NCBI GenBank assembly: GCA_002684495.1
Contig: NYVG01000017.1
Span: forward strand, 24,814 to 88,813
Reading direction: 5' to 3'
DNA from: Gammaproteobacteria bacterium
GTDB lineage: Bacteria > Pseudomonadota > Gammaproteobacteria > Pseudomonadales > Azotimanducaceae
DNA length: 64,000 bases
A program made the position numbers and the translations under genes. The notes beneath the pieces were generated by a model. That model was not told where the DNA came from. It was given only the letters and a program-made list of their open reading frames with translations, and did no database searches. Each line of letters opens with the position of its first letter. Position 1 is the stretch's first letter. Of this stretch, positions 44,593 to 53,583 are shown piece after piece.

Positions 44593-45977
44593 GTAAACAT
44601 GTTTGGGTCATCGATGATGACCACGCGATTCGTTGGGTTTTAGATCGAGCATTGGCGCAAGCGGGAATCCCGATTACTGCGTTCAACAGCGCCGATGAAG
44701 CAATGCATCACCTTACTAAAGAAACCCCGCTGGCGATCATCACTGACATTCGTATGCAGGGCACATCCGGGCTGGATTTCCTCGAGCAATTTAATGCTCA
44801 GCACCCCAACACTCCGGTAATCGTCATGACTGCTCACTCGGATTTACAAAGCGCAGTGACAAGTTTCGAGCGTGGCGCTTACGAGTATTTGCCAAAGCCT
44901 TTCGATGTGGATGATGCCGTAGCGGTAGTGCAACGGGCCATCGCACACAGCGAAGAAGCCGACCCAGTAGTGGTAGAGCAGATTACTCCGGCAACAGAGA
45001 TTATTGGTAATGCGCCTGCAATGCAGGAAGTATTTCGCGCCATCGGTCGACTGTCTTCGTCTAATGTAAGCGTCTTGATTAACGGACCATCTGGATCCGG
45101 GAAAGAGTTGGTCGCACGCGCACTGCACCGACACAGCCCTCGCGAAGCCCAACCATTTATTGCATTAAATGTGGCGGCGATACCAAACGAGCTGATCGAA
45201 AGTGAATTGTTTGGGCATGAGAAGGGTTCGTTTACTGGCGCCACGACCCAGCGTATGGGCCGCTTTGAGCAAGCAAATGGCGGCACTCTATTTCTCGATG
45301 AAGTTGGCGATATGCCCGCTTCGGCCCAGACCCGCCTGTTACGCGTCCTTGCCGAAAATGAATTTTATCGCGTCGGCGGCCATCAATCTGTACGAGTAGA
45401 TGTGCGAATCATTGCCGCAACTCATCAAGATTTAGAGTCGCTGGTCGAACAAGGTAAGTTTCGCGAAGATTTGTTTCATCGACTGAACGTCATTCGAGTT
45501 CACGTCCCGTCGTTGGCCCAGCGTCGTGAAGATATTCCCTTGTTGGCCCAATATTTCTTAGACAACGTTGCCCAGGAATTGGGCGACGAGCCAAAACGGA
45601 TACACCAAGATACCGCAGAATATCTTATGGCCTTACCGTGGCCAGGTAACGTGCGCCAGCTGGAAAATACCTGTCGCTGGTTACAGGTAATGGCGAGTTC
45701 ACGCACAATCCTAACCGAAGATTTACCCCCTGAATTACGTGACAGCGAAGAGCCAAGCGGCGGCTCAGATTGGGAAGGAAGCTTGGCACGTTGGGCTAAT
45801 CAGTTCCTTGAGCAATCACATATATCGCCGCTACTGGATACCGCCGTGCCGAAATTTGAACGCATTATGATCGATGCGGCGCTGCGCAAAACAGGCGGGC
45901 GTAAAAAGGATGCGGCAGAGCTTCTGGGCTGGGGCCGCAATACGTTGACGCGCAAGATGCAGGAACTGCAATGTTGA
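44589..45977 (+). CDS. ntrC: nitrogen regulation response regulator NtrC
   Basis: 462-residue sigma-54 activator. Receiver domain (residues 1-120) with Asp pair 'VIDDDHAIRW', phospho-acceptor in 'IITDIRMQGTSGLDFL' and 'YLPKPFDVDDA'. AAA+ domain with Walker A 'INGPSGSGKELVARALH', the sigma-54-contact loop 'ESELFGHEKGSFTGA' (GAFTGA type, with Ser), Walker B 'GGTLFLDEVGDMP'. Fis-type helix-turn-helix at the C-terminus ('RKKDAAELLGWGRNTLTRKM'). It would act at the NtrC sites found before the GSII gene, gltB and its own operon. Confidence 0.97.
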   Translation: MSKHVWVIDDDHAIRWVLDRALAQAGIPITAFNSADEAMHHLTKETPLAIITDIRMQGTSGLDFLEQFNAQHPNTPVIVMTAHSDLQSAVTSFERGAYEYLPKPFDVDDAVAVVQRAIAHSEEADPVVVEQITPATEIIGNAPAMQEVFRAIGRLSSSNVSVLINGPSGSGKELVARALHRHSPREAQPFIALNVAAIPNELIESELFGHEKGSFTGATTQRMGRFEQANGGTLFLDEVGDMPASAQTRLLRVLAENEFYRVGGHQSVRVDVRIIAATHQDLESLVEQGKFREDLFHRLNVIRVHVPSLAQRREDIPLLAQYFLDNVAQELGDEPKRIHQDTAEYLMALPWPGNVRQLENTCRWLQVMASSRTILTEDLPPELRDSEEPSGGSDWEGSLARWANQFLEQSHISPLLDTAVPKFERIMIDAALRKTGGRKKDAAELLGWGRNTLTRKMQELQC

Positions 45978-46009
45978 GCAGCAGGGGCACTCTCGCGTAG
46001 CCTTACGCG

Positions 46010-46471
46010 ATGCATATTGTCCTTTACGAGCCGGAAATTCCTCAGAACACCGGCAACATTATCCGGCTTTGCGCTAACGTCGGCGCGACCCTGCACCTGA
46101 TCGAGCCATTAGGCTTTGCCTGGGACGACAAAAGGCTGCGGCGCGCAGGACTGGACTATCACGAGTTCGCTGAGGTCTCTCATCATGCAGACCTAGAGGC
46201 CTGCCAAACTGCGCTCGGCAATGCCCGTTGGTACGCATTTACCACCAAGGCGCAACGCAACTACTCTGGGGTTAAATATTCCCCGGATGATGTGCTGCTA
46301 TTTGGCCCTGAAACTCGAGGCCTGCCCCAAGCACTGTTGGATGCATGGCCGGATGAGCAAAAAGTTCGTCTGCCGATGCAAGCGTCGTCACGCAGTTTGA
46401 ATCTATCCAACACCGTCGCTGTGGCAGTTTATGAAGCTTGGCGACAACAGGATTTTAACGGCGAACGCTAA
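46010..46471 (+). CDS. trmL: tRNA (cytidine/uridine-2'-O-)-methyltransferase TrmL
   Basis: 153-residue SPOUT-family methyltransferase that modifies the wobble base 34 of tRNA-Leu. It matches along its full length: '[20 protein letters not shown]', '[20 protein letters not shown]', the SAM-knot segment '[12 protein letters not shown]' and '[20 protein letters not shown]'. It is a stand-alone gene after ntrC in the same order as Pseudomonas. It converges with secB, with ten bases between stop codons. Confidence 0.96.
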   Translation: MHIVLYEPEIPQNTGNIIRLCANVGATLHLIEPLGFAWDDKRLRRAGLDYHEFAEVSHHADLEACQTALGNARWYAFTTKAQRNYSGVKYSPDDVLLFGPETRGLPQALLDAWPDEQKVRLPMQASSRSLNLSNTVAVAVYEAWRQQDFNGER

Positions 46472-46481
46472 CCTAATAGCC

Positions 46482-47024
46482 TTAATGGGTAACTGGATCA
46501 GTATCGCTAGGCTCCGCAGCCGGCGCGGCGGCCGCCTGATTCTGCTCGGCCTGTTGGCGCATCGCCTGTACATACAATGCTTCGAAATTCACTTGCGCAA
46601 GCTGCAACGGCGGGAACCCACCCTTAACTACCAATCCGTCAATAGACTCCCGTAGGTATGGGAATAGGGTGGTCGGACATGCAATGCCTAAGATCTGTGC
46701 AAGCTGACTGTCCTCGACGCCTTCGATATGAAAAAGACCGCCCTGTTGCACCTCAACAATGAACCCAATCATGTCGCCTTCAAGTTGCGCGGTAACAGTC
46801 ATGGTCAGCACAACCTGATGTTGATTCTCACTGACGCGATTAGCCTGAGTATTAATGTCGAGTTTTAGCTCTGGCCGCCATTGACGCAGAAACACCTCGG
46901 GCGAAGAAGGTGACTCAAAAGAAGCATCCTTTAAAAAAATGCGATCGATACGCAATTGTGGCTGCGCAGCATCATCTGATTGTGTCGCCGCTGCGCCTGC
47001 GCCGCTGTCGTTTTGGTCACTCAT
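46482..47024 (-). CDS. secB: protein-export chaperone SecB
   Basis: 180-residue homotetrameric chaperone that keeps precursors unfolded for SecA. Core features are 'QLRIDRIFLKDASFESPSSP', 'QHQVVLTMTVTAQLEGDMIG', 'FIVEVQQGGLFHIEG' and 'CPTTLFPYLRESIDGLVVKG'. Both ends are extended by Ala/Gln/Asp-rich disordered tails. The start overlaps the stop of the rhodanese-like gene as ATGA. The glutaredoxin gene usually found between them (grxC) is missing here. Confidence 0.96.
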   Translation of the reverse strand: MSDQNDSGAGAAATQSDDAAQPQLRIDRIFLKDASFESPSSPEVFLRQWRPELKLDINTQANRVSENQHQVVLTMTVTAQLEGDMIGFIVEVQQGGLFHIEGVEDSQLAQILGIACPTTLFPYLRESIDGLVVKGGFPPLQLAQVNFEALYVQAMRQQAEQNQAAAAPAAEPSDTDPVTH

Positions 47025-47437
47025 GATTTAACTACCGGTAAGTTTTGTCCCCGCCACTCGGCCATTCCGCCGGTAAGTCGGAGCACATTAGTAAAGCCCT
47101 TTTTCCGCAGTATCGTTCCCACGGATCCAGAGTGTTGGCCCATTTTACATGCAACTATTACGGGCTTGTCTTTGTGCTTGTTTAATTCGTCACTGCGCGC
47201 TTCAAAATTCGCAAAGGGTATGTTGATAGCATCAACGATATGCCCCTCTGAATATTCGTTTGCATCTCGCACATCGACCACTATGGCGCTCTCGCTATTA
47301 ACTAACTGCACAAGCCGCTGTGAGCTAATCGTCGCGCCGCCACGGGACATTTCGTTGCGAATGAACAAAATCAAAAATACAACAAAGGCGCCAACCAATA
47401 ACGGATGGTTACCGATGAACGTAAACAATTGCTCCAT
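47021..47437 (-). CDS. membrane-anchored rhodanese-like protein
   Basis: 138 residues: an N-terminal membrane helix ('HPLLVGAFVVFLILFI', residues ~9-25) and a single rhodanese domain. The active-site loop is 'VACKMGQHSGSVG' with the catalytic Cys; 'IVVDVRDANEYSEGHIVDAI' and 'FTNVLRLTGGMAEWRGQNLP' are typical. It matches the YibN-type protein coded next to secB in E. coli and Pseudomonas. It may handle persulfide sulfur at the membrane; the precise role is not established. Confidence 0.92.
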   Translation of the reverse strand: MEQLFTFIGNHPLLVGAFVVFLILFIRNEMSRGGATISSQRLVQLVNSESAIVVDVRDANEYSEGHIVDAINIPFANFEARSDELNKHKDKPVIVACKMGQHSGSVGTILRKKGFTNVLRLTGGMAEWRGQNLPVVKS

Positions 47438-47603
47438 GCCCGGACCCTTAAAATTGCGCGCGTAGTATACACATCGGGGTGCTAAATGCGGGGTTGTGGT
47501 GCAGGCTTTTTATGCTTTGCAGCAGCAGGGTATTGCCGCCAACCGGCAACAGCAAAAAATTTGCTAATATTCCCAAATCACAAATAGCTTTGTTGGAGCG
47601 CAC

Positions 47604-49157
47604 ATGTCCGAGGTCAGTCTGCTGGTCATTCTCGATGGTTTCGGCTACCGAGAGGAGGCCACCGACAACGCCATTGCCCAAGCCCATACCCCAAACTGGG
47701 ATGCTCTGTGGGCGACCCGACCGCGCACGTTAATTTCAGGCTCGGGCGAAGATGTCGGGCTGCCTGCAGGACAGATGGGCAATTCCGAGGTCGGCCACAT
47801 GATCCTTGGGGCTGGACGGGTACTGCATCAAGACTTTAGCCGCATCAATCAAGCCATTGAAAACGGCGATTTCGCGCGAAACTCTGAGATAAACACAACA
47901 CTGAATGCCGTGAGCGATAGCAAGGGCGCGCTGCATATATTGGGATTACTGTCACCCGGCGGCGTGCACAGCCATGAGCAACAAATTTTTGCTCTCATTC
48001 GACACGCCGCAGCATGCGGCTTGAACAACGTGTATCTACACGCATTTTTGGATGGTCGGGATACACCACCGCGCAGTGCCAGAGCCTCTCTCGATCAAGC
48101 CCAAGCCTTATTCGACGAGCTAACATGCGGCAGCATTGTCAGTGTTACCGGCCGCTACTTTGCAATGGACCGTGACCGCCGATGGGATCGGCAAGAGCGG
48201 GCATACAATGCGATTACCCGCGGCGAAGCGCCATTCCACGCAGAATCTGCCGTAGCCGCCTTAGACGCCGCCTATGCTCGCGGAGAGGACGATGAGTTTG
48301 TGCAACCCACAGCAATTCATCCGAATTCCCAACGACCGATCGTAATGACCGCGGACGATGCGGCCATCTTGATGAACTTTCGCGCGGACCGCGCGCGCCA
48401 ATTAACCCGGGCCATGACAGAACCGGGATTTGATGGTTTTCAACGCCGCTCCTTCACTCCGTTACAGCGCGTCACCACGCTAACGCGCTATGCGGACGAT
48501 ATTGATTTGCCATGCGCCTTCCCGCCAGCAACGCCGAAAAATACCCTAGGTGAATACTTAGCAACACTCGAGCGGCCGCAACTGCGGATTGCTGAGACAG
48601 AGAAGTACGCACACGTGACGTTCTTTTTCTCCGGTGGCAGAGAAGAACCATTCGCCCAAGAGCACAGAATCTTGATTCCGTCGCCAGACGTGGCCACCTA
48701 TGACTTACAACCGCAAATGAGCGCAGCTGCAGTCACGAAAGAGCTCGTCGCAGCAATCCACAGCGGCGACTACGACACCATTATCTGCAATTACGCCAAT
48801 GGCGATATGGTCGGCCATAGCGGTAATTTGGCAGCAGCCATCAAGGCAGTGGAAACACTGGATACCTGTATTGCCCAGCTGGTCGAGGCTATCTCGGCTG
48901 TGAACGGCCAAATGCTGATTACAGCAGATCATGGCAACGTGGAAAAAATGCACGACACCGAACACGACCAGGCTCATACAGCGCATACTGAAAATCCTGT
49001 ACCTCTGGTCTATGTCGGCGCCCAGACATTTGAATTTGCAGATCAGGGAACGTTAGCAGACGTTGCTCCAACGCTACTAACTTTAAAGAAGTTGCCGGTT
49101 CCCGATGAGATGAGCGGCCGCTCACTAATACTGCGCGATATCCAACAGTCCGTCTGA
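47604..49157 (+). CDS. gpmI: 2,3-bisphosphoglycerate-independent phosphoglycerate mutase
   Basis: 517-residue Mn-dependent enzyme of glycolysis (3-PG to 2-PG). The alkaline-phosphatase-like metal site starts at 'VSLLVILDGFGYRE', the phosphorylated Ser is in 'PAGQMGNSEVGHM', the transferase domain has 'HAFLDGRDTPPRSA', 'VTGRYFAMDRDRRWDR' and 'IMNFRADRARQLT', and the C-terminal metal ligands lie in 'NYANGDMVGHSGN' and 'LITADHGNVEKM'. Full length. EnvC follows after 5 bp, the conserved gpmI-envC-ctpA order. Confidence 0.97.
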   Translation: MSEVSLLVILDGFGYREEATDNAIAQAHTPNWDALWATRPRTLISGSGEDVGLPAGQMGNSEVGHMILGAGRVLHQDFSRINQAIENGDFARNSEINTTLNAVSDSKGALHILGLLSPGGVHSHEQQIFALIRHAAACGLNNVYLHAFLDGRDTPPRSARASLDQAQALFDELTCGSIVSVTGRYFAMDRDRRWDRQERAYNAITRGEAPFHAESAVAALDAAYARGEDDEFVQPTAIHPNSQRPIVMTADDAAILMNFRADRARQLTRAMTEPGFDGFQRRSFTPLQRVTTLTRYADDIDLPCAFPPATPKNTLGEYLATLERPQLRIAETEKYAHVTFFFSGGREEPFAQEHRILIPSPDVATYDLQPQMSAAAVTKELVAAIHSGDYDTIICNYANGDMVGHSGNLAAAIKAVETLDTCIAQLVEAISAVNGQMLITADHGNVEKMHDTEHDQAHTAHTENPVPLVYVGAQTFEFADQGTLADVAPTLLTLKKLPVPDEMSGRSLILRDIQQSV

Positions 49158-49162
49158 AGCCC

Positions 49163-50317
49163 TTGAGATCCACCTGCCGAATTCTGCTTTGCCTGTTGGC
49201 TGCAGGTTTCGCGTCGGCAGCGCCATTAGTGCTACACGCTGCCGGTATCGATGCCGAAACAGCACAAACCGCTGCAGCACTGCAGGAAACAGTCGACGAG
49301 TTGAATGCTTTAGACCAATGGTTTTCTGAAACTGAAAAAGTTCAAAGGGATCTGCAGCTACAACTGCGCGACTTAGATCGCGATATCGCAAAACTCAGCC
49401 TCGAGCTCAGGGACGGCGAAGCTATCTCTCGCCAACAACAACAGAATATTGACGCCACGAACGAGCAAATTACAGCATTAGAGGAACAACTCGAGGCACA
49501 AACCACAAGTATTAAGGCGCACCTCCAAGCCGCTTATCGCTTGAGTGGCAACGGCCTAGCCAAAAGCTTGATGCAAACTCAAAGTCCGGCCGAAATCGAC
49601 AGACTGATTCGTTACCACGGTTATTTCAGCGCACAGCGTATTGACCTAGTTGAAGCCTATAGCAACACGTTAACAAGGCTGGAAGAAGCCAAACAAGCAC
49701 TGAGCGAGCAACTGGCGCTCAATCAGGCACAGACGCGAGCATTACGTGAGCGCCAAACCGAATTCGACGCCAGTCGGCAAGAGCGAAAAACCGCCATACA
49801 AGATTTACAGCAACAGAGTCTGGACAAAGAACAAACGCGCAGTCAGCTGCTAGCCGACAGCGAACGCTTACAAGCGCTGCTACAGCAACTGCGCGCACGT
49901 TTAGGGGAACTCGACGGTCGTGGTTTTGCAGCGGCAAAGGGCAAACTACCACGCCCTGTTCGCGGCAAGCAGCGCAATCGCTTCGGCGCCAAACGTTCAG
50001 CCGGCAGATTGACGTGGCACGGCATTAATTTTAATGCCCCACAGGGCACTAAAATTAATGCGGTATACCAAGGCCGAGTAGTATTTGCGGAATGGCTCAG
50101 AGGCTTTGGCTTAATGGCAATCATCGACCACGGCAGCGGTTATATGACTCTTTACGGCAACGCGGATGTGTTACTAAAACAGCCTGGTGATTGGGTAGAA
50201 AGCGGCGAGGCTGTAGCCACTGCCGGCAATAGCGGCGGTCAAAGCCAAAGCGGGCTATATTTCGAGGTGCGTCATAAAGGTCAGGCCCAAGACCCCGCCG
50301 CGTGGCTGCAACTTTAA
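49163..50317 (+). CDS. envC: murein hydrolase activator EnvC
   Basis: 384 residues from a TTG start five bases after gpmI. A signal peptide (residues 1-27, cleavage near 'VLHAAG') leads to the periplasm. Residues ~30-245 are a long coiled coil rich in Gln, Glu and Leu ('LDRDIAKLSLELRDGE', 'ITALEEQLEAQTTSIKAHL'). The C-terminal LytM/M23 domain ('GTKINAVYQGRVVFAEWLRG', 'MAIIDHGSGYMTLYGN', 'GLYFEVRHKGQAQDPAAWL') lacks the full zinc-ligand set, as in EnvC, which activates amidases AmiA/AmiB at the septum rather than cutting itself. Confidence 0.92.
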   Translation: MRSTCRILLCLLAAGFASAAPLVLHAAGIDAETAQTAAALQETVDELNALDQWFSETEKVQRDLQLQLRDLDRDIAKLSLELRDGEAISRQQQQNIDATNEQITALEEQLEAQTTSIKAHLQAAYRLSGNGLAKSLMQTQSPAEIDRLIRYHGYFSAQRIDLVEAYSNTLTRLEEAKQALSEQLALNQAQTRALRERQTEFDASRQERKTAIQDLQQQSLDKEQTRSQLLADSERLQALLQQLRARLGELDGRGFAAAKGKLPRPVRGKQRNRFGAKRSAGRLTWHGINFNAPQGTKINAVYQGRVVFAEWLRGFGLMAIIDHGSGYMTLYGNADVLLKQPGDWVESGEAVATAGNSGGQSQSGLYFEVRHKGQAQDPAAWLQL

Positions 50318-50332
50318 CGGTACCAGAGCAGC

Positions 50333-51517
50333 ATGGAACCCATATCGCGACTGTCACTACTCACCCAAGCTTGTTTGTTAGTGAGCATCCTCAGCGGCGT
50401 GCTCTTGGGTGTCGTGGCGTTCCGCTATTTAAACAATACCGAGCCGACCGCAGAGGTATACGTCGGCCAGGCGCTTGAGCAAATCCGCGATCATTACGTG
50501 GAAGAGATAGACGAGCGCAAATTAGCCCAAAGCGCTATCGATGGCATGCTCGGTCACCTTGACCACTACTCTATCTTGTTAGACACAGTGCAACTTAACC
50601 AACTGCAACAGAATGCCGAAGGTAAGTTTAGCGGGGTAGGGATAGAGGTTGATCAGCGCGCCGGCAATTTCGTAGTCATAGCACCGATCGCTGACAGCCC
50701 CGCGTACCATGCAGGGATCCAAGCAGGCGATCGTCTCAAGGCGGTGAACGAACAATCGACCACCGAGCTGGACATGCATCAGCTGGCCGAGCTTATAAAG
50801 GGTAAGGCTGGGACTGAAGTTGAGCTCACCCTGATTCGCCAGGGCCTCGCTGAACCACTGACCATGCGCATTGTGCGCGCGCAACTGGCGATTGAAAGCG
50901 TCGACGCCCAGCTACTCGACAATCATCTAGTGTACGCACGATTAACCAAATTCCAGGGTAGCAGCGCCCAAGAGTTGTCTTCTGCCCTTGCTCGCCTCGG
51001 CACCGAAATCCCAGTGCGGGGTCTGATCTTGGATCTGCGCAACAATCCTGGTGGCCTGCTGAGCTCCGCTGTTGCGGTAGCTGACCTGTTTTTACAGCGC
51101 GGCGTAATTGTTACCACGCGTAAACGGCGAGGCGAATCGGGACAACAACACTTCCGTGCAACCCTCGACGACATTTTACCGGAACGGCCTATTGCGGTAC
51201 TGATCAACGCAGGTTCGGCTTCTGCCGCCGAAGTAGTTGCCGCTGCCTTAAAAGATCACGACCGGGGTGTTCTGGTAGGAACACGCAGCTTCGGTAAAGG
51301 GTCGGTGCAAACGATCATGCCCACTCTTAGCCTGCAACAGACAATTAAGCTCACCACCGCTGAATATTTCTCGCCTCAAGGCCATGCCATTAATGAGGTC
51401 GGAGTGAACCCAGATGTTTCGATCGAGGAATCTAGCGCCACGACTACTCAAGGCTCGGACCCCTGGTTAGAGGCCGCAATCGCAGAATTACAAAAACTAA
51501 ATCTAGCCGTCGAGTAA
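50333..51517 (+). CDS. ctpA: carboxy-terminal processing protease (S41)
   Basis: 394 residues with an N-terminal membrane or signal helix ('QACLLVSILSGVLLGVVAF'). PDZ domain at ~85-165 ('GKFSGVGIEVDQRAGNFVVI', 'SPAYHAGIQAGDRLKAVN'). The S41 catalytic domain has 'GLILDLRNNPGGLLSSAVAV', Ser in 'LINAGSASAAEVVAAALKD' and the Lys base in 'GTRSFGKGSVQT'. It degrades or trims periplasmic proteins; in Pseudomonas the envC-ctpA neighbour controls peptidoglycan hydrolases. Its 3' end overlaps the 3' end of hisA by 15 bp on the opposite strand. Confidence 0.95.
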   Translation: MEPISRLSLLTQACLLVSILSGVLLGVVAFRYLNNTEPTAEVYVGQALEQIRDHYVEEIDERKLAQSAIDGMLGHLDHYSILLDTVQLNQLQQNAEGKFSGVGIEVDQRAGNFVVIAPIADSPAYHAGIQAGDRLKAVNEQSTTELDMHQLAELIKGKAGTEVELTLIRQGLAEPLTMRIVRAQLAIESVDAQLLDNHLVYARLTKFQGSSAQELSSALARLGTEIPVRGLILDLRNNPGGLLSSAVAVADLFLQRGVIVTTRKRRGESGQQHFRATLDDILPERPIAVLINAGSASAAEVVAAALKDHDRGVLVGTRSFGKGSVQTIMPTLSLQQTIKLTTAEYFSPQGHAINEVGVNPDVSIEESSATTTQGSDPWLEAAIAELQKLNLAVE

Positions 51518-52240
51518 CGACTGACCTTCAGCGACTGACAAATCACCCTCGTAGATAGCGCGGCCCGTGATCGCGCCTAAAAATAACTCCGGACAATCGG
51601 CAAACGCGTCTTTCAGACCCTGTAGATCATGCAGCGTCGCGATACCGCCAGAAGCTACAACACCCACACCTGCACCCTGTGCCAACGCAACCGTCGCGTC
51701 TACGTTGACCCCAGACATCATGCCATCGCGGTCTATATCGGTATAAACAATTCCAGCAATCGGTAGGGTTGCTGCTTTACGGGCGAAGGCTAACGCGCTG
51801 ATGCCAGAATCTTCATCCCAGCCGTGAGTGGCTACAGCCCCATTACGTGCGTCCAAACCCAGCAATATCTGCTGCGGAAACCGTTCTGCGGCATTGACCA
51901 AAAATTCAAAATCTTCGATCGCCTTGGTGCCAACAATCACCCGACTGACTCCAACCTGCAGATACGCCTCAATGATCTCAAGGGTACGTATACCCCCACC
52001 AACCTGCACCGGCATATCACCAACAGCGGCTACCATGTCTTGGATCAGTTGACGGTTCTTGGGCAATCCAGCAAAGGCCCCATCTAGGTCTACGATATGC
52101 AGTATGCGGCCCCCTTGGCGCTGCCAATGTTCGGCCATCGCCACTGGGTCGCTGGAAAATACCGTTACGTCGTCCATCCGGCCTTGCCGTAAGCGCACAC
52201 ATTGGCCTTGCTTCAGATCGATAGCAGGAATCAGTAGCAC
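51503..52240 (-). CDS. hisA: phosphoribosylformimino-5-aminoimidazole carboxamide ribotide isomerase
   Basis: 245-residue (beta/alpha)8 barrel of histidine synthesis. The catalytic Asp pair is in 'LLIPAIDLKQGQCVRLRQG' and 'IVYTDIDRDGMMSGVN'; phosphate-binding loops 'MPVQVGGGIRTLE' and 'GVVASGGIATLHDLQ' are clear. The GTG start shares its G with the TAG stop of hisB, so translation is coupled. In Pseudomonas hisH lies between hisB and hisA and hisF follows; both are absent from this locus. Confidence 0.96.
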   Translation of the reverse strand: MLLIPAIDLKQGQCVRLRQGRMDDVTVFSSDPVAMAEHWQRQGGRILHIVDLDGAFAGLPKNRQLIQDMVAAVGDMPVQVGGGIRTLEIIEAYLQVGVSRVIVGTKAIEDFEFLVNAAERFPQQILLGLDARNGAVATHGWDEDSGISALAFARKAATLPIAGIVYTDIDRDGMMSGVNVDATVALAQGAGVGVVASGGIATLHDLQGLKDAFADCPELFLGAITGRAIYEGDLSVAEGQSLLDG

Positions 52241-52836
52241 TATAAACTGCCCTTGGTCGACGGCACCGCACTGCCCATACGCGCATCTACCGCCACCGCC
52301 ATCCGCAATGCACGCCCAAACGCCTTAAATAGGGTTTCCGCTTGATGATGTGCGTTTTCGCCTTTCAAGTTATCCAGATGCAGCGTCAACATGCCATGAT
52401 TGACGAATCCTTGGAAAAATTCCCGCAACAGATCCACATCAAAATCACCTACTCGGCCACGCGTGTAGTCGACGCCATAAAAAAGCCCTGGGCGACCCGA
52501 CAAATCCACCACAACTCGAGACAGCGCTTCATCAAGAGGCACATAAGCGTGCCCATAGCGGGTGAGGCCACTCTTGTCACCAAGCGCTTCATTGAGCGCC
52601 TGACCGAGCACAATCCCTACATCTTCCACCATATGATGAGCATCAACGTCTAAATCTCCAGTCGCCTGTATATGCAGATCAATAAGCCCATGGCGAGCGA
52701 TCTGGGTGAGCATATGTTCAAAAAACGCCAGACCAGTGGAGAGACTAACCTCACCATTGCCATCTAAATTGATGGTCAATTCAATCTGCGTTTCGCTGGT
52801 ATTACGGACAATGCTGGCAGTTCGATCCTGTGTCAC
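52240..52836 (-). CDS. hisB: imidazoleglycerol-phosphate dehydratase
   Basis: 198-residue Mn-dependent dehydratase of histidine synthesis, the single-function form. '[19 protein letters not shown]', '[20 protein letters not shown]' and '[20 protein letters not shown]' with '[18 protein letters not shown]' supply the two His-rich metal sites. The GTG at 52836 ([13 protein letters not shown]) is chosen over GTG 52845 because 'AGGTG' lies six bases before it and the N-terminus then matches the family. hisA follows with a one-base overlap. Confidence 0.95.
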   Translation of the reverse strand: MTQDRTASIVRNTSETQIELTINLDGNGEVSLSTGLAFFEHMLTQIARHGLIDLHIQATGDLDVDAHHMVEDVGIVLGQALNEALGDKSGLTRYGHAYVPLDEALSRVVVDLSGRPGLFYGVDYTRGRVGDFDVDLLREFFQGFVNHGMLTLHLDNLKGENAHHQAETLFKAFGRALRMAVAVDARMGSAVPSTKGSL

Positions 52837-52912
52837 TGAGATCACCTATTTTGTTACATTGTATTGGCGGGCGCAGTGTAGCCCACTCGCTAAAGAATTC
52901 ACCCATTGGCCG

Positions 52913-53308
52913 TCACAGCATGGCCGACAAGTCACCGTGTGGCAGAAAACGATTCGTCGTATGGTCTTTGATCCAACGCGCCAGAGCGGGATCAAATTTA
53001 CCGCGCTGTTTCAGGACTTTCACCAACGGCACCACCGGCGATTTGGCACCGGCCTGCCAACTGCCATGCTGCATTTCTCCGAGAGTAAACAACCGCACAA
53101 GACTCTCTAGCTCGGCATCAGACAAATCCACACCGGCCAGATCCCAACCTGGAAGTAAAATACTTGCCCGTAGACCCGGCTCCGCCGATTCGATCGATGG
53201 CGAGTCGCCATCCAGCCCGCAACGGTCAGCAAGTAGCAACCATTGCACAACCTGTGCTGGGGTCACGGCACTGTTCATTGCCTGAGGATCAAAGCTATCA
53301 ACCGTCAT
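52913..53308 (-). CDS. conserved hypothetical protein upstream of hisB
   Basis: 131 residues; I do not recognise a named domain. It is soluble, with no signal peptide or membrane helix. Visible features are an N-terminal helix 'VTPAQVVQWLLLADRCGLDG', an acidic stretch 'WDLAGVDLSDAELESLVRLF' and a basic C-terminal 'LARWIKDHTTNRFLPHGDL'. Pseudomonas chromosomes carry a hypothetical gene at the same place between hisB and mutY, so this is likely a conserved lineage gene. A clear ATG at 53308 is used. It may share a promoter with hisBA, 76 bp downstream. Confidence 0.65.
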   Translation of the reverse strand: MTVDSFDPQAMNSAVTPAQVVQWLLLADRCGLDGDSPSIESAEPGLRASILLPGWDLAGVDLSDAELESLVRLFTLGEMQHGSWQAGAKSPVVPLVKVLKQRGKFDPALARWIKDHTTNRFLPHGDLSAML

Positions 53309-53356
53309 AAATGTTCTTCATCAGTCTGCAATACGTGACTCACAGCCACCGAAAGG

Positions 53357-53479
53357 CTAAGTATACTCCTGCAGTCGACATCTGTAGCCCACGGTCTTCG
53401 TATAATTCAACCACAAACCCAAGCACAGCAGGCAGGCCGGAAACATAGCAACGAAAAAGACCAGCAGCGGGCTGCCCAT
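53357..53479 (-). CDS. possible 40-residue single-pass membrane protein
   Basis: A 40-codon frame from ATG 53479 with 'GAGGGTG' upstream at good spacing. The product is one hydrophobic helix ('LLVFFVAMFPACLLCLGLWL') followed by a short basic-aromatic tail ('NYTKTVGYRCRLQEYT'). It lies in the divergent gap between the hypothetical gene at 52913 and mutY. No family is recognised, and a chance frame cannot be excluded. Confidence 0.35.
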   Translation of the reverse strand: MGSPLLVFFVAMFPACLLCLGLWLNYTKTVGYRCRLQEYT

Positions 53480-53583
53480 GGTTGACACCCTCACGCCGGA
53501 TGTCGTACCTAGTACAGCCAGTTCGGCCGCGCTTAGGCTTATGCGGCGGTGCAAACGGAAAGACCACTATTCTTGAGGCGAGT

